A DNA stretch of 64,000 nt, taken from NCBI GenBank assembly GCA_964630595.1, contig CAZVVT010000003.1, forward strand, positions 62,001-126,000. Reading direction: 5' to 3'. Positions 48,019-57,060 of this stretch are shown here, piece after piece. Every line of letters starts with the position of its first letter. The first letter of the stretch is position 1. The stretch comes from CAZVVT01 sp964630595 (GTDB lineage: Bacteria; Chlamydiota; Chlamydiia; Chlamydiales; VFKH01). The notes beneath the pieces are model-generated. The model did not search any database and was not told where the DNA came from. It saw nothing but the letters and a program-made list of their open reading frames with translations. The position numbers and the translations under genes were made by a program.

Positions 48019-50736
48019 ATGTCCGGAATCTACCCTCACGACCGCTCTTTAACACAGAGGCAGCTCGCCTCCATTCAACCGAGAGGTTTTACCAAGACTG
48101 TTGTTTTTGGTGCCTTGGATCCACGCAGCTCTACCGGTGCTCAGACTGCCTGGAAAGTAGGGCTTGTTCTGGCAGCTGCTCTTCTCTCTTGCACCATTAT
48201 AGGGGCTGTGTACGTAAAAAGGGCGTACCGAGTCTATACGAAGTATCAAAGAGAAGTTTTGAGGAAAATCGGCACTGTGGCTGCCGGTATTTTGCCCCCT
48301 GGCGGCGGCGGAGCGGCTGCTCCAAGAGCTACTTCTGAGGTGGACTTATCAGAAATGACACCTAAAGAAGTCGCAGCATTTGAACGGGCCAAACTGGATG
48401 TCGAGCGTGACGCAGAAGAAGTATCCGTAAGCATTAAAAGTTACGGCATTAGAAATCCAGCCGCTCTCATTGCGATAGCCAAGCTGGCGGCGCAGCAAGA
48501 CGGATTGGGAGTCTCTGAGCACATCGGAAATTACGGTATCGTGGATCCAGATCAACTTTTTGAAATAGCCAAGCTAGCAGTTTCGCAAGATGGAAGAGCT
48601 TCTAAATACATCGGAAATTACGGGATCACAGATCAAGACAAACTCTTCGAGATCGCCAAGCTGGCTGTTCAGGAAAATGCATGGGGGGTCACGCACTACA
48701 TAGGAAAGTATGGGATTATCGATCAAAACGTTCGCATTGAGATAGCTAAGCTGGCAGTTCTGAAAGATCCTAAATCAGTCGCTCGCGACATCAAAAAATA
48801 TGGCATCGATAATCAAGCCGCTCTTATTGAGATCGCTAAAATGGCAGCTCAGCGAGACGGATTATGGGTCTCTTGCTATATCTCAAACTACGGTATCAAG
48901 AACGTGTACGCACTGGCAGAGATCGCATGGATAGCTGTTGCACAAAATAGAGAAAGTTTGAGCGTTCTGAGCCTTTATGGCATTGCTGATGAGAAAGAAT
49001 TATGTAGTTTGGGAATTCGAATCCTTAGGGATCTTTTTTCCGCAAAGGGCTCGGAGGTTAAAGAAGGTTCTGACTTGTTTAAGGCTTTAGAGGCTTTGGG
49101 AAAGTATCGCAGCCTATCTATTGGAGTTGATTTTATACCATGGTGTATCGACTTTTTGCGAAAATCTACCTCAGAAGAGGTCGCAGCTTATGTCAAAGCG
49201 TACGAAGAAACACCTAACCTCCAAGTTCACTTTTATCTTCCTTGTTTGATTTTGACACAATGGGGCAAGGGGGAGGGCGAAGACAGGGCAACCGTTTTGG
49301 CTTTTCTGCGAAAGCAGCGAGATGGTTTGCGTTATGCAGCCACAGGTCATATGCAGCTTTTGTTGCGGTTGCTCGTAGACTTGTCGAAAGAAGCTATTTC
49401 TGATGCAACTCGCTGGAAGCTGCTTGCAAGAGCAATTCAAGAGAAAGACAAAGCTTGGTCAACTCTTGGAGTGCTTTCCGCTCTTTGCGACAAGTCGACT
49501 CCGCCAAGGGTCAAGGCGGTAGCAGACGCTTCGTTGCTTTCTCAAGGGCTTTCAGAAGGGATTAAAGCGTTGCTACAGGCGAGAGGGGTAGTAGGTCCGG
49601 AAAGCACGATTGATGATGCGTTTTTGAAGAAATACGGCGAGACATTTGGCCAGACACGCGTTCCCCAAGCTCTTCTGCTTTATATAAAGGGGATTCAGCG
49701 GTTAGCAGATCCGAGTCTCATGAAAGCAGTGCAAGAGTTTGTACAAGGCGTTCTCACGGGGACCTTTCGCGCAGATCGCTACAATCCTGAACGAAGCCCA
49801 CATCTGAAAAAACTGGCAGAAGAAGCGCCTGAGGTCTTTGCTGCTTGGCAGAAAGGGGCGCACGTGAAAAAACTGGGGGCGGCTGAAAGGCCTACAGAAG
49901 AGATAGCTGTAGATTTGGTAGCCTTCTTCAAGCAGAAAATGGGCGATGGGCACACAAAGATCGATGGCGAAGAGCAGATGCCTCAATTAGCTCGGCTATT
50001 ATCCAACGAAGAGGCTCTGCGGCAGTATCAAGCCCAAGATGATCCAACCAAAATACCCGCAGCCGTCTCATCAGGAGGAGCTGCTGCGGAGGCGAGAATT
50101 TCCGAGACAGAGGAGATTTGTATTCAGCTGCTGCATCCAAAAACAACTCCAGAGCAAAGAAAGGCTTTGCTTGCTGCTCTGGCGACCAAGCTTGATCCTC
50201 GATTGGAGCTGAACAACGATATCAAAGCGTTGCGAAAGGGTCCCGTGCGAGGCATGGGTGAGCTGACAGTTGTTAATAGCGATGACTGGCAAGATCTTTT
50301 CCTCTGCGGTACAGAGGTTCTGGGCTCTTGCCAAAGGATTGACGGAGACCCTCAACTCAATAAATGTCTGTTAGCTTATTGCCTAGATGGAAAAAACCGC
50401 CTTTTGGCAGTCAAAGATGCTTCGGGCAAGGTTCTTGCTCGTTGCCTCTTTCGGCTTCTTTGGGATGAAGAAAAAGGTAAGCCCGTTCTGTTTTCTGATC
50501 GCATCTATTTCAATTCCCCATCGCTACAGTATGAAGAGGCGCTCAATGATTTGGCTCTTAGGATCGCTGCCGAGATGGGCTGTCCCTTGGCCGCTTACTA
50601 TGTAGATGAAGGGCAAGTTCCCTTACAGCTAAAGTCCTATGGCAGTCCCGCACCCTATGAATATGAAGATGCTGCAGGCGGAGTGCAGATAGGTGGAAGG
50701 TTTAGTGTAGCGAAGGCACGTTTTGTTGTTAGCTAA
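48019..50736 (+). CDS. 900-residue protein with 30-residue repeats, paralogue B
   Basis: 905 residues from the MSGIYP methionine. Same plan as paralogue A: a membrane segment (VGLVLAAALLSCTIIGAVYV), a Gly/Pro linker (PPGGGGAAAP), about six repeats (SYGIRNPAALIAIAKLAAQQ and so on), a helical middle, and the strongly conserved C-terminal domain (WQDLFLCGTEVLGSCQRIDG). The C-terminal 150 residues are the most similar part between the two, while repeat number and linker differ, as expected for repeat-driven divergence. Function unknown. Confidence 0.8.
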   Translation: MSGIYPHDRSLTQRQLASIQPRGFTKTVVFGALDPRSSTGAQTAWKVGLVLAAALLSCTIIGAVYVKRAYRVYTKYQREVLRKIGTVAAGILPPGGGGAAAPRATSEVDLSEMTPKEVAAFERAKLDVERDAEEVSVSIKSYGIRNPAALIAIAKLAAQQDGLGVSEHIGNYGIVDPDQLFEIAKLAVSQDGRASKYIGNYGITDQDKLFEIAKLAVQENAWGVTHYIGKYGIIDQNVRIEIAKLAVLKDPKSVARDIKKYGIDNQAALIEIAKMAAQRDGLWVSCYISNYGIKNVYALAEIAWIAVAQNRESLSVLSLYGIADEKELCSLGIRILRDLFSAKGSEVKEGSDLFKALEALGKYRSLSIGVDFIPWCIDFLRKSTSEEVAAYVKAYEETPNLQVHFYLPCLILTQWGKGEGEDRATVLAFLRKQRDGLRYAATGHMQLLLRLLVDLSKEAISDATRWKLLARAIQEKDKAWSTLGVLSALCDKSTPPRVKAVADASLLSQGLSEGIKALLQARGVVGPESTIDDAFLKKYGETFGQTRVPQALLLYIKGIQRLADPSLMKAVQEFVQGVLTGTFRADRYNPERSPHLKKLAEEAPEVFAAWQKGAHVKKLGAAERPTEEIAVDLVAFFKQKMGDGHTKIDGEEQMPQLARLLSNEEALRQYQAQDDPTKIPAAVSSGGAAAEARISETEEICIQLLHPKTTPEQRKALLAALATKLDPRLELNNDIKALRKGPVRGMGELTVVNSDDWQDLFLCGTEVLGSCQRIDGDPQLNKCLLAYCLDGKNRLLAVKDASGKVLARCLFRLLWDEEKGKPVLFSDRIYFNSPSLQYEEALNDLALRIAAEMGCPLAAYYVDEGQVPLQLKSYGSPAPYEYEDAAGGVQIGGRFSVAKARFVVS

Positions 50737-50752
50737 TATGTCATTTTAGCGA

Positions 50753-50758
50753 GTATAA
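50753..50758 (+). promoter_or_regulatory. -10 box ahead of the 440-residue gene
   Basis: A perfect TATAAT 12 bp before ATG 50771, with TAGCGAG just upstream, which also occurs before paralogue B. No good -35 at the normal distance. Confidence 0.35.
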
Positions 50759-50770
50759 TTAAATCACTTT

Positions 50771-52093
50771 ATGACGCGCACGATCTATCCATTACGAAGT
50801 AATGTAAATGCCTCTCTTGATGACGAAGTATACCCGGTGCATCCGGATCGGAAGCTTAAGGCCGAGTTGCTTCGTCGCGGATTGCTCTACTGTGGTAGAG
50901 CTGTTGTGCCCAAAGAGCTTAAGGCAGATGCGACGGTATATCGTGACATGTTGATCCAGCATTTGGATCGGCGCGTGACGGCTCTTTTCTTGCAACTGTT
51001 GATGGTGCAGGGCACAAAAAAGCGCTTGGCAATAGGAGGCACTCTTGCGCAAGGGGAGAGGGTGTTGTGGCTTCCGCAAGTCATAGATGGTGGAGGTGTA
51101 CGCTATCTCATGAAGCGCAACGCTTGCCACAGTGCCACCATTCCTCATTTGGTGGGGGTTTTCCCTGGTAGTTCCTGCGATCGATTTCAAAACGCTACTC
51201 TGGCAATGCCGCTTTTTATCAATAACGCCGACAGCACTTTAGATGCTGGAAGGGATGGATTGCGAAACCGTGGGCTTGCAATACTCCAAAGAGCTTCGGA
51301 TGGAAAGATTGAAGTAGAAGAGGGAGTTATAGAGTTTGTTGCAACGCTGGAGAGCGCCTTAGGGGAGCATCCACCCCGTGCTGAAGTGGAGGGAGTGTTT
51401 GCGGTGTTTCGGGATCAGATGAAACGCATCAAAACTGCTACGGCGAAGGGATCGCCGCTTTATGATCGCTGGTTGGATCTTCGTCCTGAAGAGACGAAAA
51501 AGGATAGGCGCGCCATCCATCGCATACGAATGGACTGCATCAGAATCAATGCAGAGGCGGAATCGGCTGTGATGGCGGACATCGAGAAGGCGAAAGAAGC
51601 GCTGGTCGCCGGAAAGAAGCGCCCTGACTACTATAGCGAAGCATTTCAGTATCGACTTTTGAAAAGTCTAGATGATGAAGACCGACCGCATATCGCCAAG
51701 CTTCTCTCTGATTCTGGGCGTGATCCGGCAGAGGTAGTACCTTGCACGACTCGTTATGCAACAACTATGGCTTGGTTAAAAAAGCATCAGGATGTTTTTA
51801 CCGATCTTGCAGCCGTATTGCACAAGCAGTTGGTGGGGCTGGGCGAAGCAGAAGAGTTAGCGCGCCAAGTCATCCTTGTGAAGCTCATGAAGGCGCGCAA
51901 GATTGACGCAATCGAGGGCGTTGATCCTATAAAGGACGAGGCTCTTACCCGCGAAGAGCGCGATACTGTATGTAGAGTGCTTCAGGTTCGAGAAGATTTC
52001 TTCTACCCTTCTTGGTTCTACGCTAAACGTTCTGTGCCTACACGCGATGGAACAGCGCGCAGCTCCTCGACAGTAGCATCCACTAGACGATAG
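50771..52093 (+). CDS. Unknown 440-residue soluble protein
   Basis: No membrane segment, signal peptide or recognised motif. The N-terminus (MTRTIYPLRS) faintly echoes the opening of the two paralogues upstream. The middle contains GVRYLMKRNACHSATIPHLV and a hydrophobic FQNATLAMPLFINNAD; the rest is highly charged and helical (VMADIEKAKEALVAGKKRPD). The last 25 codons overlap lplA convergently by 76 bp and encode a Ser/Thr/Arg-rich tail. Same island as the repeat paralogues; a secreted effector is only a guess. Confidence 0.6.
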   Translation: MTRTIYPLRSNVNASLDDEVYPVHPDRKLKAELLRRGLLYCGRAVVPKELKADATVYRDMLIQHLDRRVTALFLQLLMVQGTKKRLAIGGTLAQGERVLWLPQVIDGGGVRYLMKRNACHSATIPHLVGVFPGSSCDRFQNATLAMPLFINNADSTLDAGRDGLRNRGLAILQRASDGKIEVEEGVIEFVATLESALGEHPPRAEVEGVFAVFRDQMKRIKTATAKGSPLYDRWLDLRPEETKKDRRAIHRIRMDCIRINAEAESAVMADIEKAKEALVAGKKRPDYYSEAFQYRLLKSLDDEDRPHIAKLLSDSGRDPAEVVPCTTRYATTMAWLKKHQDVFTDLAAVLHKQLVGLGEAEELARQVILVKLMKARKIDAIEGVDPIKDEALTREERDTVCRVLQVREDFFYPSWFYAKRSVPTRDGTARSSSTVASTRR

Positions 52094-52698
52094 CGCTGCG
52101 CTAGGGAGTTTTTGAGTCCCTCGACAACCTTTTCAGGCGAGGCGAAGTGCTCTTTCAGTGTGCAGAGGAAGTCTTTGTGAGTGCGGCCTTTGCGGTAATC
52201 GGGCACGCGCGGAGGCATGGTGAGCAGCTGCATGTGAGCCGGATTGAAGTCCCAGAGCAGTGTTGAGTGGTGGAGGAAGCGGTGCTTGGTGATGTACTGC
52301 GCGTTGCCGCCAAATTTGCGTTCACCCAGAGCATAGTCATTTTCGCGCAGAGCGAAGGAGGGGGGCAGGGCCGGCTTCCAGATCTGCTCTGTCCATTGGA
52401 GGATCGGTTTGGGCTCAAGGGCAATGCCGGTGTCTTCTTGGTTGAAGATGAGTGTGACAAAGAGAGTGTTTTCGTCGACCACGACGCAGCCACCGCCGGA
52501 GAAGCGGCGGATGACGGGGATGTGGACCTGGTTCATGTTGATCCACTCATGGGGCTTGCCGGAGATGCCTAGAACAATGGCGGGGGGGCTGCCGTAGTTG
52601 ATGAGCAGCAGGTTGTGAGGCGTGGCGCGCAGGATGCCCTCTTCGAAGAGAAGCTGGTCGTAGATGGGCCAGCCGCGCGTTTCAACTATGTACAGCAA
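52018..52698 (-). CDS. lplA: Lipoate-protein ligase A-like protein
   Basis: 226 residues from a TTG start. The LplA/BirA fold signature appears as NYGSPPAIVLGISGKPHEWI, then VIRRFSGGGCVVVDENTLFV (R-R-SGGG-V) and NDYALGERKFGGNAQYI with the ligase Lys. It attaches lipoate (or octanoate) to E2 subunits. It precedes the mnmG-dnaB block as in Chlamydia, but a GGDEF gene is inserted upstream and overlaps its start by 13 bp. Confidence 0.88.
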   Translation of the reverse strand: MLYIVETRGWPIYDQLLFEEGILRATPHNLLLINYGSPPAIVLGISGKPHEWINMNQVHIPVIRRFSGGGCVVVDENTLFVTLIFNQEDTGIALEPKPILQWTEQIWKPALPPSFALRENDYALGERKFGGNAQYITKHRFLHHSTLLWDFNPAHMQLLTMPPRVPDYRKGRTHKDFLCTLKEHFASPEKVVEGLKNSLAQRYRLVDATVEELRAVPSRVGTERLA

Positions 52699-53558
52699 CG
52701 GTTGCGTCCTGATTCTTTTGCGCGGTACATCGCTTTGTCTGCGGCTTTGAGGAGGGTCTCCAGACTTTGCGAGTCGTAGAGTTCTGCGATTCCGATGGAG
52801 ATCGTCATGTTGAGTTTGAGGCGGGCCTTTTCCACCGCTTTGCGCAACTTCTCGGCGACGACTAAGGCCTTTTCTTGGGTTGTGTTGGGTAAAAGCACAA
52901 CAAACTCTTCACCGCCATAGCGAGCAACGATGTCATAAGCGCGCAGGTTTTTGGCAATGAGCGTGGCGATTTCAACCAGCATCTTATCCCCCTCGTCATG
53001 GCCAAACTCATCATTGACGCGCTTAAAAAGGTCGAGGTCGATCATCAAGACAGAGAGTGGAGATTTGGTGCGCTGCGACTTGGAAATTTCCTTGCGTCCC
53101 AGTTCCGTGAGAGCCAGGCGGTTGTAGAGGCGTGTGAGGGTGTCGTGTTCTGCCATGCGCTTGAGTCGCTTCGAGCGCTCGCCGAGGTGCTTGACCTCCT
53201 TTTTGTAGCTCTTGGCCAGCACGATGGCAGACTTGACCTGGTCGGGTTTGAGCGGCCGGTAGAGAAAGTTGGTGATGCCCGATTTGAGCGCCTGCTCCGG
53301 CTTGGCCTTCTTGCTCACTAGTAAGAGGATGGGGCAGGAGGCAAACTTCTTTGTCGAGCGCAACCGCGTCGCTAGGGCCTCGGGAGTGACAAATTTGATT
53401 TTTGCGTCGATGATGACGGCGTCGATGGGCGTGTCGAAAAGCAGGTCGAAGGTGATGCTCTTTGAGCCGGTAGAAATGAGGGCAAAGTCATCACCGATCG
53501 CTACCGCCAGGGAGCGTTTTGTCGAGGGGATGTCAGTGATGAGCAAAAGAGTTGGCAT
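52686..53558 (-). CDS. Diguanylate cyclase (GGDEF) with degenerate receiver domain
   Basis: 290 residues. The N-terminal 115 resemble a receiver (VIIDAKIKF with an Asp; ILLLVSKK), but the conserved Lys is Arg (FLYRPLKP), so phosphorylation control is doubtful. The GGDEF domain (about 135-290) is complete: HDTLTRLYNRLALTELG, VLMIDLDLFKRVNDEFGHDEGD, and active-site YGGEEFVVLLP preceded by an RAYD inhibitory (RxxD) site five residues upstream. It should make cyclic di-GMP. No EAL, HD-GYP or PilZ partner is in the window. Operonic with lplA. Confidence 0.92.
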   Translation of the reverse strand: MPTLLLITDIPSTKRSLAVAIGDDFALISTGSKSITFDLLFDTPIDAVIIDAKIKFVTPEALATRLRSTKKFASCPILLLVSKKAKPEQALKSGITNFLYRPLKPDQVKSAIVLAKSYKKEVKHLGERSKRLKRMAEHDTLTRLYNRLALTELGRKEISKSQRTKSPLSVLMIDLDLFKRVNDEFGHDEGDKMLVEIATLIAKNLRAYDIVARYGGEEFVVLLPNTTQEKALVVAEKLRKAVEKARLKLNMTISIGIAELYDSQSLETLLKAADKAMYRAKESGRNRCCT

Positions 53559-53591
53559 GATATCGCTAAACTGTTTATCCTAGCTGCCACA

Positions 53592-53678
53592 ATGGCTTCC
53601 GTAAAGAAGAAACGTAAATACAAAATCGCGAAACATAAGCGCAAAAAGCGTGCACGTCGCGACAGACATAAGACTTAA
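53592..53678 (+). CDS. mS38/AURKAIP1-like basic microprotein
   Basis: 28 residues, 17 of them Lys, Arg or His (MASVKKKRKYKIAKHKRKKR, then ARRDRHKT). This matches the short basic domain of COX24/AURKAIP1 (mitochondrial ribosomal protein mS38), known as a tiny ribosome-associated protein in several bacterial phyla. It sits 27 bp before mnmG, divergent from the GGDEF gene. Easily missed because of its size. Confidence 0.72.
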   Translation: MASVKKKRKYKIAKHKRKKRARRDRHKT

Positions 53679-53705
53679 AGGCCTTTTTCGTCCTTTTATA
53701 GATCT

Positions 53706-55466
53706 ATGTGGGCATTTCCCGACGAGTTTGACGTAATTGTCGTCGGTGCAGGCCATGCCGGCTGTGAAGCCGCGCATGCATCTGCACGGCTGGGCTGTCG
53801 TACCCTCTTGCTTACAATGAATCTGGACACCATCGCCAAGATGAGCTGCAACCCAGCCGTCGGGGGGATTGGCAAGGGGCATATCGTTCGCGAGATCGAT
53901 GCCCTGGGCGGCATTATGGGCCAGATGACCGACGCTTGCGGGATCCAGTTCCGGATGCTCAACCGAGCGCGCGGGCCGGCCGTCTGGGCGCCGCGGGCGC
54001 AGGCCGATAAGGCCCTCTACAGCCTCAAGATGAAGCAGTTTCTCGAGAGCGCCACGAACCTCTATATCAAGCAGGGCACCACGCAGCGGCTCATCGTCGA
54101 AGAGGGGGTAGTGCGCGGGGTGGAGACGCAAGAGGGGATTGCCTACCGTGGCAAGGCGGTGGTTTTGTCCGCCGGCACCTTTATGCAGGGGATGATCCAC
54201 ATCGGTCAGACGACCTTTAGCGGTGGTCGAGCCGGAGATAAGCCCTCAGTGGGGCTTTCGGCCGATCTCGAGGGGTTGGGGCTGAAACTGGGTCGTCTGA
54301 AGACGGGAACGCCACCGCGCATCCATAGCCGGTCCATTGATTACTCCAAGTGCGAAGAGCAGCCCGGAGAAGAGGGGATTTGGTTTTCCCACTGGAAAAA
54401 GTGCGAACGTCCGCGTCAGATCTCTTGCTGGATTACCTATACGACAGAGGCCACCAAGCAGGTGGTCAGCGACAATATCCACCGCTCGGCCATGTACTCG
54501 GGAAAGATTTCCGGAGTAGGCCCGCGCTATTGCCCCTCGATTGAGGACAAAATCAAGCGTTTTGCCGACAAGGAGCGCCACCAGCTCTTCCTCGAACCGG
54601 AGGGGTTGACGACCGATGAGGTCTATGTAAATGGCATTTCGACCTCGCTGCCTTTTGATGTGCAGCTGCAGATGATGCGCACGGTTTTGGGATTGGAGAA
54701 CGCGGAGATCACCCGTCCTGCCTATGCCATTGAGTATGACTACCTGCTCTCCGGGCAGATGGACTACACGATGGAGTGCCGCACGATCAAGGGGCTCTTC
54801 TTTGCGGGGCAGATCAATGGAACGACGGGCTACGAAGAGGCTGCTGGGCAGGGGCTGATGGCGGGCATCAACGCCGCCCACGGCGTGCTGGGCCGCGCGC
54901 CTCTGATCCTGCAGCGCCACGAAGCCTACATCGGTGTGATGATCGACGACCTGGTGAATAAAGGGGTGGATGAGCCCTACCGCATGTTTACCTCCCGCGC
55001 CGAACACCGCCTCCTCCTGCGCCAAGACAACGCCGACCTGCGCCTCTCCGGCAAAGCCGACCTTCTCGCCCAGGAATGCCTGGATCGAGTCGCCTATAAG
55101 CGTGCAGCGATCGAAGAGCAGCTGCGCATCCTTAAGCCGATGCAGATCAAGATGCTATGCCGTCCCGAAGTTTCGTATGCGGACATTGGAGCAGAGCGGT
55201 TTGATGGGGAGATTGAAAACGCCATTGAGCTGCAGATCAAGTATGGCGGGTACATCAAGCGCCAAGAGGCGGAGGTGGCCCGGTTGGCCCAGGCGGAAAA
55301 CATCACTCTTCCCGAACATTTTGATTATCAGCCGGTTTTGGGCCTCTCCTCAGAGGCACGCCAAAAGTTTATGCGTCTAAGGCCGAAGAATTTAGGACAG
55401 GCTTCTCGCATTCCTGGCATCTCCATCGCCGACATTTCCGTTTTGATGATTGCCTTGAAGTGCTAA
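53706..55466 (+). CDS. mnmG: tRNA uridine 5-carboxymethylaminomethyl modification enzyme MnmG
   Basis: 586 residues, slightly short of the usual 610-630. The FAD site is VIVVGAGHAGCEAAHASARL. Family motifs MSCNPAVGGIGKGHIVREID, LKTGTPPRIHSRSIDYS, QINGTTGYEEAAGQGLMAGI and PYRMFTSRAEHRLLLRQDNA are intact. With MnmE it modifies the wobble uridine of several tRNAs. The C-terminal helical domain (LRPKNLGQASRIPGISIADI) is present. It precedes dnaB by 12 bp, as in Chlamydia. Confidence 0.96.
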   Translation: MWAFPDEFDVIVVGAGHAGCEAAHASARLGCRTLLLTMNLDTIAKMSCNPAVGGIGKGHIVREIDALGGIMGQMTDACGIQFRMLNRARGPAVWAPRAQADKALYSLKMKQFLESATNLYIKQGTTQRLIVEEGVVRGVETQEGIAYRGKAVVLSAGTFMQGMIHIGQTTFSGGRAGDKPSVGLSADLEGLGLKLGRLKTGTPPRIHSRSIDYSKCEEQPGEEGIWFSHWKKCERPRQISCWITYTTEATKQVVSDNIHRSAMYSGKISGVGPRYCPSIEDKIKRFADKERHQLFLEPEGLTTDEVYVNGISTSLPFDVQLQMMRTVLGLENAEITRPAYAIEYDYLLSGQMDYTMECRTIKGLFFAGQINGTTGYEEAAGQGLMAGINAAHGVLGRAPLILQRHEAYIGVMIDDLVNKGVDEPYRMFTSRAEHRLLLRQDNADLRLSGKADLLAQECLDRVAYKRAAIEEQLRILKPMQIKMLCRPEVSYADIGAERFDGEIENAIELQIKYGGYIKRQEAEVARLAQAENITLPEHFDYQPVLGLSSEARQKFMRLRPKNLGQASRIPGISIADISVLMIALKC

Positions 55467-55478
55467 CCTTCCCCAGAA

Positions 55479-56909
55479 ATGGCTGAAGAAAAAGCTCGCA
55501 TAGCGCCCCACTCCAAAGAGTCCGAAATGATGGTGCTGGGCTGCATGCTCACCTCCGTCAACGCCCTCAACATCGCCGCCGACGCGCTGGATGAGAATGA
55601 CTTCTACTTTCCCGAGCACAAGGTTGTTTTTCAATCGCTCAAGGAACTCTACCGCAAGGACAAGCCGGCTGATGTTCACATCATCTCGGAAGAGCTGAAG
55701 CGGACGGGCAAGCTTCAAACAGTGGGTGGAGTCGCCTACGTTTCTGCGCTGGCGCAATACGCTGGCACTTCTGCTTACATCGAAGAGTACGCCAAGATCG
55801 TTAAAAACAAGTCGGTCCTGCGGCGGATGATTAATGCAGCGCAGTCGATTGAAAAAAGAGCGCTGGAAGAGCCGCAGAACGTCGATGGTGCACTCGATGA
55901 TGCGCAAGCCCTCTTCTTCAAGATTAGTCAAGCAGCCAACCCCGCCGCTGGTGTAGAGGTAAAAGACATTCTTACTGGCTTGCGTTCAGAGTCAGCGCAG
56001 CCCTTCCTTACCGAGCTCCAAGAAAAGCAAGAGTACTTCAACAAACACGGCGCGCAAAAAGCCTCTATTCTCGGCGTTCCCACTCACCTCATTGACCTGG
56101 ACCGACTGATCAATGGCCTTGGCAAAAGCAACCTAATCCTCTTAGCTGCAAGGCCATCAATGGGAAAAACCGCCTTGGCAATGAACATTGCGGAGAACGT
56201 CTGCTTTGTTGAAGAAAAGCCTGTAGGCATTTTCTCTTTGGAGATGAGCGCTGATCAATTGCTGCAGCGTATGATTGCTTCTCAAGCGCAAGTGGAGTCG
56301 GAAAAAATCAAGACGGGCTCTTTGAATGGAGAAGAGTACCAAAGGATTGTAGAAGCCGTTTCGCGCATGCAACGACATACCATGGTGATCGATGATCAAC
56401 CCGGGCTGAAAGTAACGGATTTGCGCGCTCGAGCTCGAAGAATGAAGGAGATCTACGGAGTCGAGCTCATCGTTATCGATTACTTGCAGCTGCTCTCCGG
56501 TTCAGGCAATCACAATGGGGATAACCGTCAGCAAGAAATTTCCGATATTTCACGTAACTTGAAGAACCTTGCGAGAGAAATTAACATCCCCATACTGTGC
56601 CTTTCACAGCTCTCCAGAAAAGTAGAGGAAAGACCCGATAAACGTCCATGGATGAGTGACTTACGTGAAAGCGGCTCGCTCGAACAGGATAGCGACGTAA
56701 TATTATTACTATATCGAGCTGAGTACTACGACAAGAACACGCAGCCAGGGCTTGCCAAAGTCTACGTCGTCAAGAACCGTCATGGTGCTACTGGGGAAAT
56801 TGACTTGGTCTACCGCAAGCACATTGTCCAATTTGCCAATGCTCAAGTGCACAAAGCAAAGCGCCCTGAGCTAGAAGAAGACCACTACAAAGAATTCACC
56901 ACGGTTTAA
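55479..56909 (+). CDS. dnaB: Replicative DNA helicase DnaB
   Basis: 476 residues. The N-terminal domain (SKESEMMVLGCMLTSVNALN) and RecA-type ATPase with Walker A LLAARPSMGKTALAMNIAEN, Walker B ELIVIDYLQLLSG, and DLRESGSLEQDSDVILLLYR (arginine finger region) are complete. It unwinds the replication fork as a hexamer. Followed by tRNA-Ser. Confidence 0.96.
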   Translation: MAEEKARIAPHSKESEMMVLGCMLTSVNALNIAADALDENDFYFPEHKVVFQSLKELYRKDKPADVHIISEELKRTGKLQTVGGVAYVSALAQYAGTSAYIEEYAKIVKNKSVLRRMINAAQSIEKRALEEPQNVDGALDDAQALFFKISQAANPAAGVEVKDILTGLRSESAQPFLTELQEKQEYFNKHGAQKASILGVPTHLIDLDRLINGLGKSNLILLAARPSMGKTALAMNIAENVCFVEEKPVGIFSLEMSADQLLQRMIASQAQVESEKIKTGSLNGEEYQRIVEAVSRMQRHTMVIDDQPGLKVTDLRARARRMKEIYGVELIVIDYLQLLSGSGNHNGDNRQQEISDISRNLKNLAREINIPILCLSQLSRKVEERPDKRPWMSDLRESGSLEQDSDVILLLYRAEYYDKNTQPGLAKVYVVKNRHGATGEIDLVYRKHIVQFANAQVHKAKRPELEEDHYKEFTTV

Positions 56910-56927
56910 TCGCTCGAAACTCAGGTC

Positions 56928-56957
56928 TTTAGCAAAAAGGAGGATCGGAGATATGAT
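56928..56957 (+). promoter_or_regulatory. Possible promoter for tRNA-Ser
   Basis: TTTAGC and TATGAT separated by 18 bases, 12 bp before the tRNA. Reasonable -10, weak -35. Confidence 0.35.
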
Positions 56958-56969
56958 GTCGGCCTCTTT

Positions 56970-57060
56970 GGAAAGATGGCTGAGTGGCCGAAGGCACGTC
57001 CCTGCTAAGGACGCGTACTCGCATAAACGGGTACCGAGGGTTCAAATCCCTCTCTTTCCG
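56970..57060 (+). tRNA. tRNA-Ser (GCT)
   Basis: 91 nt with the long variable arm of class II tRNAs. The acceptor GGAAAGA pairs with TCTTTCC, discriminator G. The anticodon loop CTGCTAA has GCT. The T-arm is GAGGGTTCAAATCCCTC. Its last 18 bases plus seven more recur 125 bp downstream. Confidence 0.95.
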
